Shown here piece by piece: positions 49,501-61,920 of a stretch of 64,000 bases of DNA. Positions within the stretch are counted from its first letter, which is position 1. Each line of letters starts with the position of its first letter. Source of the DNA: Spirodela intermedia (lineage: Eukaryota; Streptophyta; Magnoliopsida; Alismatales; Araceae); NCBI GenBank assembly GCA_902729315.2, contig LR746271.1:2564001-2628000 (forward strand), in the 5' to 3' direction. The notes under the pieces are model-generated. The model was not told the origin of the DNA and searched no databases. It saw only the letters and a list, made by a program, of their open reading frames with translations. Made by a program: the position numbers and the translations under genes.

Positions 49501-51742
49501 ATTGTGTAAAGAAAAGATGCAGTCATGAAAGTAGACATCACTAAGTTGCGGATAGAAATGTGTGTTCTACTAGGAAAACATGGGTGCTGAGGTGATCATC
49601 TTTTGATGATATTAACTTAAAATTTTTAGCCAGCATGAATTATTAAAATCCGTATTAATATCTCCATTCTTTCCAAATCCTTGCTTTTTTTGTATTTTAA
49701 CGAGGGTTAAGTTACTTTTCTAAAGCATAATGTACTTGGAAAATTTTTTCACTATTAGGAGCGTTCTTACTCAGACAAGGTAAGACCTTATGAAATTTTG
49801 GTGATGTAATTGTAGATGTTGGAATAGTTTGCAACTTCTCGGTGAACTAGATGCTCCTTTATTATCATGGTTACTACTAATATTCAATCAAAGTAAACAA
49901 CTATAGATGAACCCAGGAAATATTTTAGTACCTCAGTCATCGCTTGCATTAAAGTCATTGGTGTTTCAGAGGCCATCCATGTCTTGAAGGTGAGACTCTC
50001 TTTTGTCAACACTCATTCTTAATTCAGAGCGTTGGCAATTCTCAAGAAAACAAATGTTGGTACTTTGTTTTAGTTTCTCGAAAATTAAATATGTTTTGGG
50101 ACCGAAAACTCTAAAGATGGTACTATAACGTCTGGGAGCTTTGTTTTGGGAAGGGAGGCCGAGATGGTGGGTGAGAATCATATGGAGGAGTTGGTAGTGG
50201 ACTCCAGGATACGAGAGGAGTGCTGTAGACGGATGGGTATAGAGTAGGGTTGCGACTATGTTCAAAGACTATGCTTTTTCTACTCCGCTATTTTCGTTTC
50301 CCTTTCCCAGCCCATGTCGCTCTATTAATATGAAGAAAAGCTTACGCAATTTGTAGCAGTATGGAGAAATTCATTATTTATTCTCCATAAGAAATATTAT
50401 TTCTATCCAAAAGGTTAGCTATTGTTATAAGCGAGAATGATTTGGTAGTTTCTAGAGACACATGGAAGGAAATGCCATAAAGGGTGTGAATTAATCTTTA
50501 ACGTGGAGTTTGAGTAGGCCTTCTGCATCTTCTGCATCATGGGTCTCTATGAAACAGATCTAATCACGTATCAGTTCGTCTAGATTTCGTCATTCATGAA
50601 TAGAGAATTCAAAAAATCGTTTGGCAATGATGGTCACCAAAATTCATGATTGCCATATAATTATGAAGCAAAATGTTGTGAAGGGTTGTGGGATTAGGGC
50701 GTGTAAAAGGAAGGATTTGAGCCATATGAAGAGGGTTTCCAACTAATTTACCTATGATGGAAGGTGTAATTATATACGATTGGATTGATGATATCTGTCT
50801 ATTGGAGAAACAAATGAACTGCAGGAAGATATTTGAAGAGTGGTACTAGAAATGTGCCCATTGAGAGGGAAGTATGGATGACAGTTTGAGAGCTTCATGT
50901 AAGCTACCTCGCGATGCCACTCCCACTGTCTGTTGAGAGTTTCATTGAAGGGTTTGAGAGATAATTTTATGAACGTATGTCATTGGTCAGCCTAGTGCAA
51001 ACAACCTCTTGTTATAGGATAGATTTGATCTACATCTAGTCTAGTATTTAATATTTATTCTTATTTGGGATTTCCATGGTTGTAGCCATGTCAGGCAGGT
51101 TCTTCTAACATAGCAGTCATCTCAGGTGTAGAGGGAGAAGTGTTAACAAGTATAAGAATAGCTTAACGATTTTCATTTTTCTTTAATTAGCAAAGTTGAA
51201 AACGGGATGTCCCTGAAAGTTAGTTGATGGGGGACTAGGCGCCATATGGATCCTCACCTTTTTAAGGTAAATGTATTTCTGTAGGAGGTCGTCTCTGTGC
51301 AGTGTTTACTATTTATGTTTGAATTTACTTAACTCTGTGCAGTGTTTTCATTTGATATAAATATCCATTTGGGGTTAATTACGGACCATGAAAATCTTCA
51401 TGGTGATGAGTTAAAGATTATCTAATTTGTTGGTGTGGTCAGACAATTTTCGACATAAAACACGTACTTTTGTCTTCATGATGGCTTATGCAGAAGAGGA
51501 GGAATGGAGATGTGGGATTCACTGCGGATGACAGAAGTGACAAAAGGGAGGCCAAAATCTATCGACAATTTTCCCAGAACAGGCCATTTGGCAACACTAA
51601 TCAGAAGAAGGGAACTCTTTCAAAAGATATCTTGGCAGGGGTGGGATTCTCTCTTCGATACATTATCCATTTAGCTGATTATGCTCCACTAATGCATCAT
51701 AATGGTTTGATGCTGCAGGTTTTTAGTAATTCCTCATCGTGA
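43585..51742 (+). CDS. ESF2: ESF2/ABT1-type pre-rRNA processing protein (nucleolar RRM protein)
   Basis: Eight coding exons, 43585-43591, 43695-43976, 44082-44148, 44243-44310, 48260-48349, 48856-48986, 51494-51640 and 51719-51742 (TGA), join in phase to 271 residues. The N-terminus is acidic and then Lys-rich (MSEEEGSEEERELF to KKKKS). An RRM-like domain follows from about residue 62 (RGVCYLSRIPPNMDPASLRH, later EGWVEFAKKGVAKRVANMLN). Next come the signature YYDIWNIKYLSKFKWDDLTE and a charged helical stretch with NKKRRNGD. The protein ends LSKDILAGVFSNSSS. Yeast Esf2 and animal ABT1 associate with the U3 snoRNP/SSU processome, and Esf2 stimulates the helicase Dbp8 during 18S rRNA maturation. 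The first coding exon has only 7 nt (ATGTCAG). Intron 4 is 3.9 kb, intron 5 contains a solo LTR, and intron 7 is 78 nt without an in-frame stop. Confidence 0.93.
48406..48823. mobile_element. Solo LTR with perfect 5-bp target-site duplication, in ESF2 intron 5
   Basis: The 418-bp segment starts TGATAAGATCCC and ends GGAACCTTATCA. The ends are a 7-bp perfect inverted repeat (TGATAAG/CTTATCA) that extends imperfectly, with TG...CA termini. The five bases on each side are identical: GTTTC at 48401-48405 and GTTTC at 48824-48828. No internal region, primer-binding site or second LTR is present, so this is a solo LTR left by recombination or a very short non-autonomous element. It contains a short minisatellite. 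Confidence 0.88.
48644..48738. repeat. Minisatellite inside the solo LTR, unit near CTGCTCCTTGCCATAA
   Basis: About five imperfect copies of a 16-22 bp unit centred on TTGCCATAACTGCTCC. It lies wholly inside the LTR at 48406-48823. Confidence 0.75.
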
Positions 51743-52654
51743 TCAAGAAGGTCTTACTGCTGAGAACATGCCAGTTTCCTGCCGGTGTAGCTTCTTTGGA
51801 TGGCTATCAGCTGTCCTAGCCAGATATAGTTTGTTGGCAGTTTGAACATTCAATTCTGAGGCATAATCTGGGCGTCCGGGCTGATGAGAAAAATATCACG
51901 TACCTGCTTGATAGGGAACTTTCTTTGTATTCTAAGGGTTTCGTTTCGTCAAATATGCATAGAAAAAAAGCAAAAGGTCTAAGTCATACTCTGTTATTCT
52001 TATTTTTATTTTTTTCGTTGTGAGCAGCGACTAAGTTCCAAATGTATTGTTTCTTTCCTTGTCTTATTCAGATCCTTGCCTCGCTGAGAGGATGTATTGA
52101 TTTTTGAAGAACAGTTTTTTATGCTCTCTGCCATTTTACTAGGCTCTGGTGGATTGCGGTGAACAGTCTCTTTCTAAATTCCTACCACGTCCAATGAATC
52201 TTCTGAAGCAGAAAATAGTGAACAATGACGTCCACAATGTTGATGAAACCAATGAAAATTTCTAATTTCAGGTGTATAATTTTTCTCTCAAATGCTATGA
52301 AAGTTTGGTGTCTTTTCCATTCATAAATTGCACCTCTTCTGACCAATAAGAGGCTTGGAACCATTGACAAGAGCTCCGGTAGTCCTCATAAAGAAGAAAA
52401 AAACAAAATAAGGGAGAGAAAGGGGAAGATGGCCGTCAAAATTCTTCAGGAGAAAACCCCTTCATCGTAACAAAACAGGACTAGATTTGGCAAGAACAAC
52501 TTTCTTTATCTACTAGTTGACGACACCTGATAACACCAAGATAGAAAAAACAGCCCTGAAGCAGAAGATGGGGGGAAGGGATGGGTCGGTGCAGAATGAG
52601 CTACAAAAATAGACGAGAGTTCAATCAATCAATCAATCAATCAACCAATATCAG
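51743..52654. other. Convergent intergenic region between ESF2 and CP31
   Basis: It holds the 3' UTRs of ESF2 (+) and of the CP31-type gene (-), whose 3' ends face each other 912 bp apart. No further gene was seen. Confidence 0.5.
52621..52644. repeat. (TCAA)6 microsatellite in the 3' UTR of the CP31-type gene
   Basis: Six exact tetranucleotide units. They lie ten bases downstream of the CP31 stop codon on the minus strand. Confidence 0.9.
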
Positions 52655-54225
52655 TCAAAAGGAACCCCGCCTTGGCTTTTCCTCAGCAGCGTTGACTCTG
52701 ATGGTCCTGCCATCCAAATTCTGTATCGGTAGAACAGAGGAAGTCAGCACCATTTTGCATACAAAAAATGACCAATAAGGCAAATTATATGTAAGAGCCA
52801 CTGATAACTAAAGTAACCAAGGAAAATATTGTAATCTAGTGAATGGAATGGTTGGAGAGAATGAAGGTAGGCTTTGCCCTCCTTGAAGAGGGTCTTGTTG
52901 AGGCTAGGCCTTCCTATCCTTGAGAAAGATCTTGTTGAGGGTGTACCTGCCCATCAAGAGCGGCGATAGCATCATCCGTGCCCTGCTGTGAGGACATTGT
53001 CAGAAAGGCAAATCCACGGGAGCGCCCGGACTCCCGGTCATAGACCACTCTTGTCTCGACAACCTTGCCATATTCACTGAACACCTGCTCGAGGCGGGCC
53101 TCGTCCACGCTCCACGGCAGATTGCCAACATAGATCCTTGATCGGGGTTCAAACCCTCTCGGTGTCCTCTCTGACTGGCTTCTCTCTGGCCTGCTTCCCC
53201 TGGGAGCTGCCTTGTTTACTGTTAACAGCCTTCCTTCGATATACTGATTGCAGACAAACATACAAAGATACACTTACTTCATAAGAATTTACTATACTAA
53301 ATTTATCGGCATTATTCTAGTAAAAAAACTCTACTGATAAAGGCCTCTCCTGTTCTGCCAAGGCGTAGACTTGTTGCCAACATGGAATGGTAGAGATTTT
53401 ACAAACTCTCTGGCATTAGATACACGAGGAACGACAGAAGGAAGCGAGGTAAGGTACTTACATGGCGATTAAGCGTCTGTATGGCTTTCTCGGCCTCTTC
53501 AACAGAGCTCATGGTTACGAACCCAAAACCGCGACTCTGGTCTGTTTCCCTGTTGTAGATGACCTACAAGATGTGAACATGGGTGAAGTAAATGCTATAT
53601 CCCCGCACTCCTGATATTGGCACCTCAATTCCAACCAAACTCCTAACCCACAGTAGAAAGAAACACAACAACACCGTAAAATCCTTGTGTGGATTCAGAG
53701 AACATTTCTATGTACCTCGGCGACCTCGACGATCCCGGCCTGCTCGAATAACTGGGCAAGCATCTCGCTGTCCATGTCATAAGGGAGATTTCCGACGAAG
53801 AGCTTCGCGTCCTCAGGTGGCTCTGGTAAGGCTCCCTTGTCTCCCTTCTCGAGAGACTCCTCACCATCGTCCTTGCCCCATTCAGAAGTCCCTTCGTCCC
53901 ACCCCGTGACCTCCTCGACGCCCACGCTCTCACCATCCCCCTCCCATTCGGAGAGCACAGCCTCCTCTCCACCCACTTCAGTCTGCTGGGCTTGGCCTGA
54001 GGTCTGCCAAACAAAGGAGACGAAAGGTGCCCTCCTACTGAGATACGGGAGGGGCACCGAGGACGGCGGCGAGGTGAACTGAGCGAGATGAACGCCAATG
54101 TGCCTGGCAGGTGAGGCCAGGAAAGGGTGGCGACTCTCAGGAAGAAAGTGAGCCGGGAGGGCCGTCAGGCACCCATCCACCTTGGATAAGATGGCTGTTG
54201 CCTTGAAAACTGGCGCTCCAGACAT
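52655..54225 (-). CDS. CP31A: Chloroplast ribonucleoprotein, CP31-type, two RRMs
   Basis: Four exons on the minus strand, 54225-53716, 53563-53462, 53243-52947 and 52720-52655 (TGA at 52655-52657), join in phase to 324 residues; Arabidopsis CP31A has 329. Residues 1-70 form a plastid transit region, followed by the family motif [11 protein letters not shown] and an acidic Glu/Gly-rich linker. RRM1 (about 141-218) has RNP2 LFVGNL and RNP1 [11 protein letters not shown]2 (about 240-316) has RNP2 IYVGNL and RNP1 RGFAFLTM. Between them is [13 protein letters not shown], and the protein ends [17 protein letters not shown]31 proteins bind many plastid mRNAs in the stroma, stabilise them (notably ndhF) and assist C-to-U editing, especially in the cold. 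The Met at 54225 is the first ATG of this frame; a 5' extension of the frame lacks an ATG. The leader (54240-54320) is CT-rich on the sense strand. Confidence 0.94.
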
Positions 54226-57200
54226 GTCTCTGGAGAAAGAAAGGGAGGTTTGCTGGGGATGGGGAGAGAGAGAGAGAGTGGAAGAAAGAGAGAGGAGGAT
54301 AAGGCGAGGAGGAGGGGGAGAAGACAGGCAGGAGAGGGGATTACGTGGACATACCACGCCTTTGGGCTGACCTCGAAGCTCGATAGATATCCTTAGGAAA
54401 TTAATAAAACTACGACAACGACCTCAACACATACCGACTCATCTTTTCATAAGCGTCCATTAAACTGGGTGGGTTCCACATAAGTCAAAGCCTGACATAG
54501 AGCAAATTTTCTCCAAACAAAATTGAACAACCTATGTTCAAGATTTTTTTATCCAATCCGTATACAAAAGGCAAATCCTCAATGATACACCAGACCCAGC
54601 TGCATTATTGATAGAGTCAATTAGCTATACCTACATAAAAAATATTTAGAAGCTTTTTGTGTAAACATACTAAATTTATATTAACTGGATTTATTAGTCA
54701 TTTTATGCATGTAATAAGTAAAATTAGACTAGCATAGCTTAGGCACATGGATGCTTCCATCTTTATGATAACACATTGAGCATGGAAAGAATTCAAATGA
54801 GAGGGATGAATTGTGAGTGAATTGTCAATTCAATACACCAATAAACTAAGGAAATAATTCTAAAATCAGCATAATCCCTCCGTCAATCATAAAAAGTATT
54901 TATCTATTTTTTTTCATATGTGTAGTTTTGCTCCTTTTTGTAGTGGCTTATAAGATTCTTATATGAGAAGCTTACATGCAAAAAAAGAAATTTGTTTTTT
55001 TTTACTTCCAAATAGGAAGACTGATTATTTAAGTAAGATGTTTGAAGAAGAAAACGATTGCATATCTATTCCAAACTCAATGAAGATGCCATGAGTCATA
55101 ATGCAAGGTTTTTTTAGCCATTCCAAGTAAGCTAGTCTACTTCAACATATTAATATGCATAATTTTGTAAGATTCATCATAAAATCATATAGAATATAAT
55201 TTTTAATGATAATTTCAATAGGTTGGGCATAAAATAAATATCATCAATCTACCTTGAAATGTAGTAATATAAAAAATATGCCATTGTATTTTATATTTTT
55301 CATGCAAAAGTTCTCTTTCAATTATTCAAACAGAAGTTCAAAAAAATAGAAGATCCATTTAAGATAAGTTAGTGACAAAATGAGGATGATCATACACCTC
55401 AAAGATGAGATTTATGGTGATTTCCATGGACCTTGATGTCAATAGTAGGTCCTAGTGTTTAATTAGATGAAAGATGTTGGAGCATTAATTAACATATTCA
55501 TTTGAATTTCATAATTCTTTGAATCACTATCAAGATATTTAACATCATTACTTTGTGTCATTCATTCAATTTTTGCCTAATTAATTTCATCGTCATGTCC
55601 AAAATAATATTTGTGTAGCTCATATATGATAAATAATAAACATAATTTGATCTCATAAATGATGTATGCTAAATTTTAGGCTTCACTTAGATCAAGAAGC
55701 AAGGCTTGAATTGATCAAATTCTAATTTTGACATGGGTCAACTATTTTTCTCTTTGATCATCTTCTTCAGATCCTTAATCCTATGATATTCCTAGCTTTA
55801 AATCTAGAGGACGTTAGGTTTTTTACAATGATTCTTGTCTTCATGCACTCAAAAAATACTTGTTCTTATATTCCATTAAATCAAATGTGTAGCAATCACA
55901 ACTATTGATTATCAGGCTCAGCTCTCACAATATTTTTTCTAACATTTTCTTTCAGTTTCATGACTCTTGGAGGGTCATTGTTGATTACACAGATTATCCC
56001 CCTTGAGTGATTAAATGAGAACTTAATCACAAGTTTTTCTTGCAAAGATAAGGAAGAAATGCACTATGAGTATTCTTTAGATGATAGCATTAACTTAGAG
56101 TGCATTTGGAAATTCAATGGAGATGTGGATGAGTTGGAACTTGATTTTTGTTTTCCTCTTCATGTTGGAAAGCTAGGAGATCTTCTTCAAGCTAGTCAAA
56201 GAAGATCACACATTACATAGGTTTTGTTCCTCAACTCATTGCATTGTCATTTGACCCAACAAAGAAGTCACTCAAATTCATATCAATTTCTTTACAAAAA
56301 ATTTCAACAAGAAGCTCATGATAGTAGACGGATCAAAGATGACTAATTATAACTAAGCTACTAGAAAGATACTGAATTTGTGAAGAAATCAGATTCAAAC
56401 CCTCATCTTTTTTTGTCATCTCTTCTGTTTAAATCCTAAAATTAATTAGAAATTCAAATGACTAGAGATGAATGCGACATGACTTTTAAGGGTTTAAGTA
56501 ACCTATAAGTGAAACTAATAGACATACCCATTGAAAACTCTATATATACAAAGCTTATTGGTTCAAATAGGTTCGTTAAGAATTCACTATTGCTGAAATG
56601 AAACTAATAATGCATCTCAAAATAAAGTAATAATTTCTTATTGAAAAATTATCTAAATCACCTCAAATAAATCACAAATTTTGAATAAACATATTGAGTC
56701 GTTATCTCAACATATAAAATCCTAACTTAGATGACACATAATAATTTAAAATTATTTTCTAAATAATTGTTTTTGCTATTCTGAATATGCTAAGCTGCAA
56801 TTTAAATAGTTTGAATTCAATCGATAATTTTGATTTGAAGAATGATCCAATGTATTCATGTAGCATCATCAGAATCTAGAATTAAACTTTCATACACATA
56901 TTTTACATCAAAAATTTTCAATAATTCAAATAATCAAATCATTATTTTATGACAATGGCAATGTATCTAAATGTTAATAATTCTCATAAAAATAATAAAT
57001 TAATAGTTTTTAGTGATTAATCTACCAAATTTTAGAATCAAACATTATGAGACCCATATGTATTTCTAAAATTCCTATTTAAATATTTTATCTTATTAGT
57101 TGATTTTTTTCTGAATTTCCATTCAATTAAATTCATGCTCATGTCTGAAGGAATACATAATCATATTTCATGTACGATGAGTCGTTAAAATAATTTGATC

Positions 57201-57490
57201 CATTTATTAGTCTTATGTGTGTTTGTCATCATCGAAACATTATTCTTTTAGTGCTCCAATATTTTGTGCCTCATCTATTTCTATGGTGAAGCAAACATAA
57301 GGTTGCTCTTCAATAGAATATATCTTGTCTTCACTCCAAGTCATATCCAAAGCTTTTAATTTTCTATAACTCTCTCTTCTTGAACCTTGGACAATTTACC
57401 TTGAAATGACTTGGTTTTTTGCTTTCAAATAGAATTCTTTTTACTTGTTAAAAATGGCAAAAATCTTTCCTTAGATTCCATCATCTATAG
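54226..57490. other. AT-rich, gene-free, probably old transposon remains
   Basis: The first 130 bases are the pyrimidine-rich leader of the CP31-type gene. Beyond that no frame reaches 60 codons and no motif was recognised. Confidence 0.4.
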
Positions 57491-59721
57491 TGATGCAAGA
57501 CGGGGCGAGAACCCTTGTATCTGATCAATGAAACTCAAGAACCGAGAAGGGGCTGTCGGGCTGATCCGATAAGAATGTATAGACTTTAGACTCTAGGTCT
57601 GACCACTTAACCTAAGTACAGGTAGGCGTACCAATATGCACTATCAACTCAGGACAACTCGGAGAAATACGATGGTAAGTGTGAGGCCCTCTCAGTCCAT
57701 GTCCGGACAGACGGTGGAACGGTCGTCGTGAAGTAGCCTAGGGCTGCAGCTCACGAACGGTGACGAGTCTGGCGCAACGTCGGAAGTCACGATTTGATAA
57801 CTCGTCCTATCCTATCAACGTTCTCCTGATGGCGGTGGAAACAAGCCGAGGAAACCTTTCAAAAGATAATTAAACTTAAGTAAGAAGGGGTATGGAGCTA
57901 ACCTTTGGGGCTGCGTAGCCCGACGGGTCGTAACGGAGCGGAGATTCGACGAAGGCAGAGACGTCCGGTGAAGAGCGATGCTCAATGTCGACGGTCGGTC
58001 CTAGGAGAGAATCATAGTAGTCGCCGTAGTAAGGCATGGCACAGTCGGCGCGGGCGTGGGCCCGCAGGTGGGCCGAAGGGCACGCTAGCGGGCGCACGCG
58101 GCAAGCCGCGCGGCGTGCCCAGGGCACGCGGGCGGCGGCGCAGGGTGAGCGCAGGGGCCGCCGGAGCCGGCGCGCGGGCCGCGCGCGGCGGCGGCGCTTC
58201 GGCAGGAAGGCCGAGCGTCAGCGGCGCTTCGGCAGGAATGCCGAGTGTCAGCGGCGCTTCGGCGGGAATGCCGAGCGTCGGCGGCGCTTCGGCGGGAAGG
58301 CCGAGCATCAGCAGCGCTTTGGCAGGAATGCCGAGCGTCAACGGCGCTTCGGCAGGAATGCCGAGCGTCAGCGGCGCTTCGGCGGGAATGCCGAGCGTCA
58401 GCGGCGCTTCGGCGGGAAGGCCGAGCGTCAGCAGTGCTTCGGTGGGAATGCCGAGCGTCGGCGGTTGGGCGGAGACCCAACCGTCGCCGGAAGGATCGGC
58501 CCTCTCTGGTGGCGCCGGGAAGCGGAGCAGAGGAAGGAGACGATCCGGCCGACGATACCAGGGAGGGTTGAGCTCTCCTGGTCTAAGCGGCGCCGGAAAC
58601 GGCGCGACGGCGGCGGAGCGTCGGGAAACTCCGGCGGGGGCCTGTGAGGAGCTTGGACTGGTTCTGGCTCGTCGGCACGGCTGCAGGGTCTCTCCCGACG
58701 TCGGCGGCAGGTTGGCGTTCGTCGGCGAACGGCCAGCGACTGGGCGGAGCGGCGGAGGGCGGCCCCGGCGAGTTTGGGGTGGAGTTCCGAAGGAAGAGGT
58801 GGCAGTCGAACTAGGAGTCAAGAGACTCCGGCGGAGTGCTCGGCGACGACTCGTAGGGAGGCGAAGTAAGCCCCTTTCGTCACGACGGCGTGACGGGGTT
58901 CTAGCAGAGGCGGCGGCGGTTGCAGCGGCAACCGCGACCGTTTCGTCCGGTGACGGCGGCGACCTCGCGGGCGGCAATGAAACTGTCTGGCGGCGGCAGT
59001 GGTCTCAGGCGGCGGGAGGACTTCTCCGGCAGCAGCGTCACGATGAACGAAGTCCTCAGGGTATCGACGGCCGTCCTCTCCCTCCTTCCCTCCATATCCT
59101 AGGTCACGAGGAAGATAACTCACAACGATAATTTCTCACAAGATTCGGCGCCTCTTTGAGGGGGGGGTCCTACCTCCCGTTATATAGGGCCCACAAGTGG
59201 GCTAAGGGGAAGTGGGCCCACTTGAGGCCCTCAAGCCCATAGGCCACAAAAAGGCTACAAAAGGAGCTTATTGGGCCTCTAAAAGAGAGACCCAATAAGC
59301 TCTCCTAAAAGGAGAAAGAGGAGGGCCCTCGTATGGTGCTTAAGTGGGCCTCAAATGAAGACCCAAATAAGCCCAAAAGAGGCCCAAAGGAAAGGAACAT
59401 AGGTCCTCCCCTTAGGGTTTTAATTGGGCCTCAAAAGAGAGACCCAATAAACCCTAAAGAAAGGGAGACACAAACAACAACACACACATAGAATTGGGCC
59501 TGCTAACACACAAACATGAGGCCCAACAAGTCAATGTGAAAATATAAAGAAAGATAAGGGTGAGCTCAAGCTCGTCATCGTCGCGGAGGTGGAATGTCAT
59601 TGTCCCAAAGGGCTAGGCCGTGTAGCGAAAGCCAGGCTCCTTCGTCTTCACACGTCGATCGGGCTGAATTCGGACTGCCGGTGTCTCCTGAGCTGATGGA
59701 GACGGGTCCCCCTCGCCATCA
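57491..59721. mobile_element. GC-rich LTR-like insertion (2.2 kb), possible giant solo LTR
   Basis: The segment begins TGATGCAAGACGGGGCGAG and ends CCCCCTCGCCATCA. The outer 5 bp (TGATG/CATCA) are an inverted repeat, and both ends carry a GCGAG..ACCC block when read inward. The borders coincide with a sharp change from AT-rich to GC-rich DNA. On the minus strand a TATA-like sequence lies at 59180-59186, about 540 bp from the right end, in GGGCCC-rich surroundings; this would suit an LTR transcribed leftward. No polyprotein, primer-binding site or second LTR was found. The flanking 5-mers (TATAG and CACAT) do not match, so the exact ends are uncertain. A different GC-rich element or a fragment of host gene capture are alternatives. 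Confidence 0.5.
58191..58460. repeat. Minisatellite: nine 30-bp units
   Basis: Nine units in strict 30-bp register, consensus near GCGGCGCTTCGGCRGGAATG followed by CCGAGCGTCA, with a few substitutions per unit and no length change. Because 30 is a multiple of three and the unit lacks stops, all three forward frames and at least two reverse frames stay open across it. Apparent repeat proteins result (for example SVSGASAGMP units forward, LTLGIPAEAP units reverse). I regard these as by-products. Confidence 0.95.
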
Positions 59722-61920
59722 CACATCTCTTAGTCATGTTATTAAGAGAGGTTAAATTTAATATAATAAAATTGAATTTAGAATAAATTAAATCATGTAA
59801 TTGCAATGTGTTCAAGTCGATTCCATATGGACGATAATAAATCTGGTGATAATTTCTTTTGTGTTACCTAAGTCTAAATCTAAGTAAAAGAAAAATAGAA
59901 TAAACAAAGGAAAGAGTAGAAGAGATGTTCTACACTCAATCAGCTGAAACTAAGATGATTGACTCCTGCTCCTCCCTTTTTGCTAAATAGTGTGTTTCAG
60001 CTTGAATATGTGAGAAATACCTAAAAGGATGTAAGATTCTAATTATAGATAAAAAAAATGGGATAAGAAAGAGATGAGAAAGATAAGGAAGAAATCGTGA
60101 AGAGAACAAGGGAAGAGAGAGATGAAGAGGAAATCACAAAGAGAGAGAGAGAAGGGGAAGATAATGAAATGACTTTGCTAGTTGGAGAACCCACTAGCAA
60201 AGAAATGAACAATGTGTATTAGGAAAAACTATACAAAACTAGAGGCAAAAATAGACAAAATAGGGATTGTAAATGAGTTTATAATCAATTAAAAAAACAA
60301 TTAAGGAAATAAAGTTTTAAAAAATTAAGAATAAAAAGTTCTCCTTTGACACTAGGGATGGGGCAAACAAAAAAAAAAGAAAGCTAGAACAAATCAATCA
60401 ATTTCTGATATATAATCCAGTTGGTAAATGAACGTGGAACTAATCTTAACCTAAAAATATCAAAAATTAGGTAGAGAATGGATCATAAATCGAGATTTTC
60501 CTCCTTTGACATTGGGGATAGGCAAAGGAAGAAATCTGAGTGAATTCCTAATAAAAACCCTAGAAATATATTTTTTTCCTTGATTTATCTGTGTATCACC
60601 TGAATGAATGGAGAAAACAAATTTGAAATGAAGTAAAATTAGATTTAAAGTGTAAAGGGAAAAGGAAATCTAATGAAGAATCAGAAGAACACTATCTTCT
60701 ATCACTTGGTAGGAGGAAGAAGGGATCCCTTTTTCACCCTAAATTGAAAGTTTGTATACTCAAATTAGATGTAGAATTTCTTATGGGCTGTTAGGAATCA
60801 AATTACTTTGAAATCAATTGATTTTAGTGAGAATTGAGATTCCATTTCGTTGGTTTTTTCTCCAACCATTTCTCTAGCCATTTCTCCCTCAGGTCATTTT
60901 AATATAATTCATTAAATTGAGCTGCTTGGCCTCTTAATGGGCATTTTTAATAGGCTTTAGAATCTCCCTAGAAATCTACACATATTTCAAAAATATTCTG
61001 AAAAATCATGAAAAATCATTTGTATTTAAAATAATGAATTTCAACTATTAAATTTATTTTTATTAATTTAAGGAAAAAATGTCAAGTAAAGCATATTAAT
61101 GTATAATCAAGGAATATTCAAAATATAAACATACTCTAAAAGTATGTAAAAATCATACATTCAGTATGTACTTTTCATAATTAGTCTAGAATATGCTTTA
61201 CCTTGATTTCACTTTAAATATTTCATTTAGCCTTAATTAATGTATTAGATATGATAATTATGAATTACTTATCACATAGAAATGATGTGTTATCATCAAG
61301 CCGCCTCTTTTTTGGTCTTGATATTGTGACAAGCCCTTCACTTGATAGAATAAGCCTTTTAGGGTTATTGGTATCAAGTAGCTAGACCAAGTCATTGGGC
61401 TTAATTGTGCTGCATGTTAATAATTTATGTTTGTGGGCTGTTATGAAAAACTAAATACATACCCACGTATTATAAAAGTAATATAAAATTCCAAGTTCAA
61501 TATTTTCCAATAAAATTTAAGGGTTGAATATATTTCCTTTCCTCTTCCAAAAACTAATTTCACCAACTGGTCTATTAGATTTTAAGGCCACACTACTTTC
61601 AAGAAAGGGAAGGTTAACTTGATCTTTTCTAATTTAACATTTAATTAACTATTATAATTTTCTTGATGACTTTTTTTATCCCTAATTATCTTAAATTTCA
61701 TAGATCTATGATAAGTCTTTATTATCATGAGTTAATAATTAGTAAATAATATAGTTTTAGCCTTAACTCATGATAAATAGACTTATATTTGTGTTAAAGT
61801 GTGAAAAGTGGTTTTCAGTTGATTAATGTGAATTTTTAGGTAATTATGTGATTTTACATGAATTTATATGATTTTTACAATCTTGCTTTTGAGATAAATA
61901 AAGAAAAAGAAATAAAAAAT
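59722..61920. other. AT-rich, gene-free, repeat remains
   Basis: Two similar segments of about 30 bp (core CTCCTTTGACA..GGGGAT, then GGCAAA) at 60339-60368 and 60498-60526 suggest a diverged duplication of about 160 bp. No open frame or domain was recognised. Confidence 0.35.

Noticed and set aside
54226-54357. 44-codon upstream extension of the CP31 frame
   Set aside because: The frame is open, but its first codon is GTG and it contains no in-frame ATG before 54225. It is a CT-rich leader.
57905-59131. 408-codon plus-strand frame and 321-codon minus-strand frame with repeat proteins
   Set aside because: Both are produced by a 30-bp minisatellite that lacks stops in most frames. There is no domain, and the setting is an LTR-like element.
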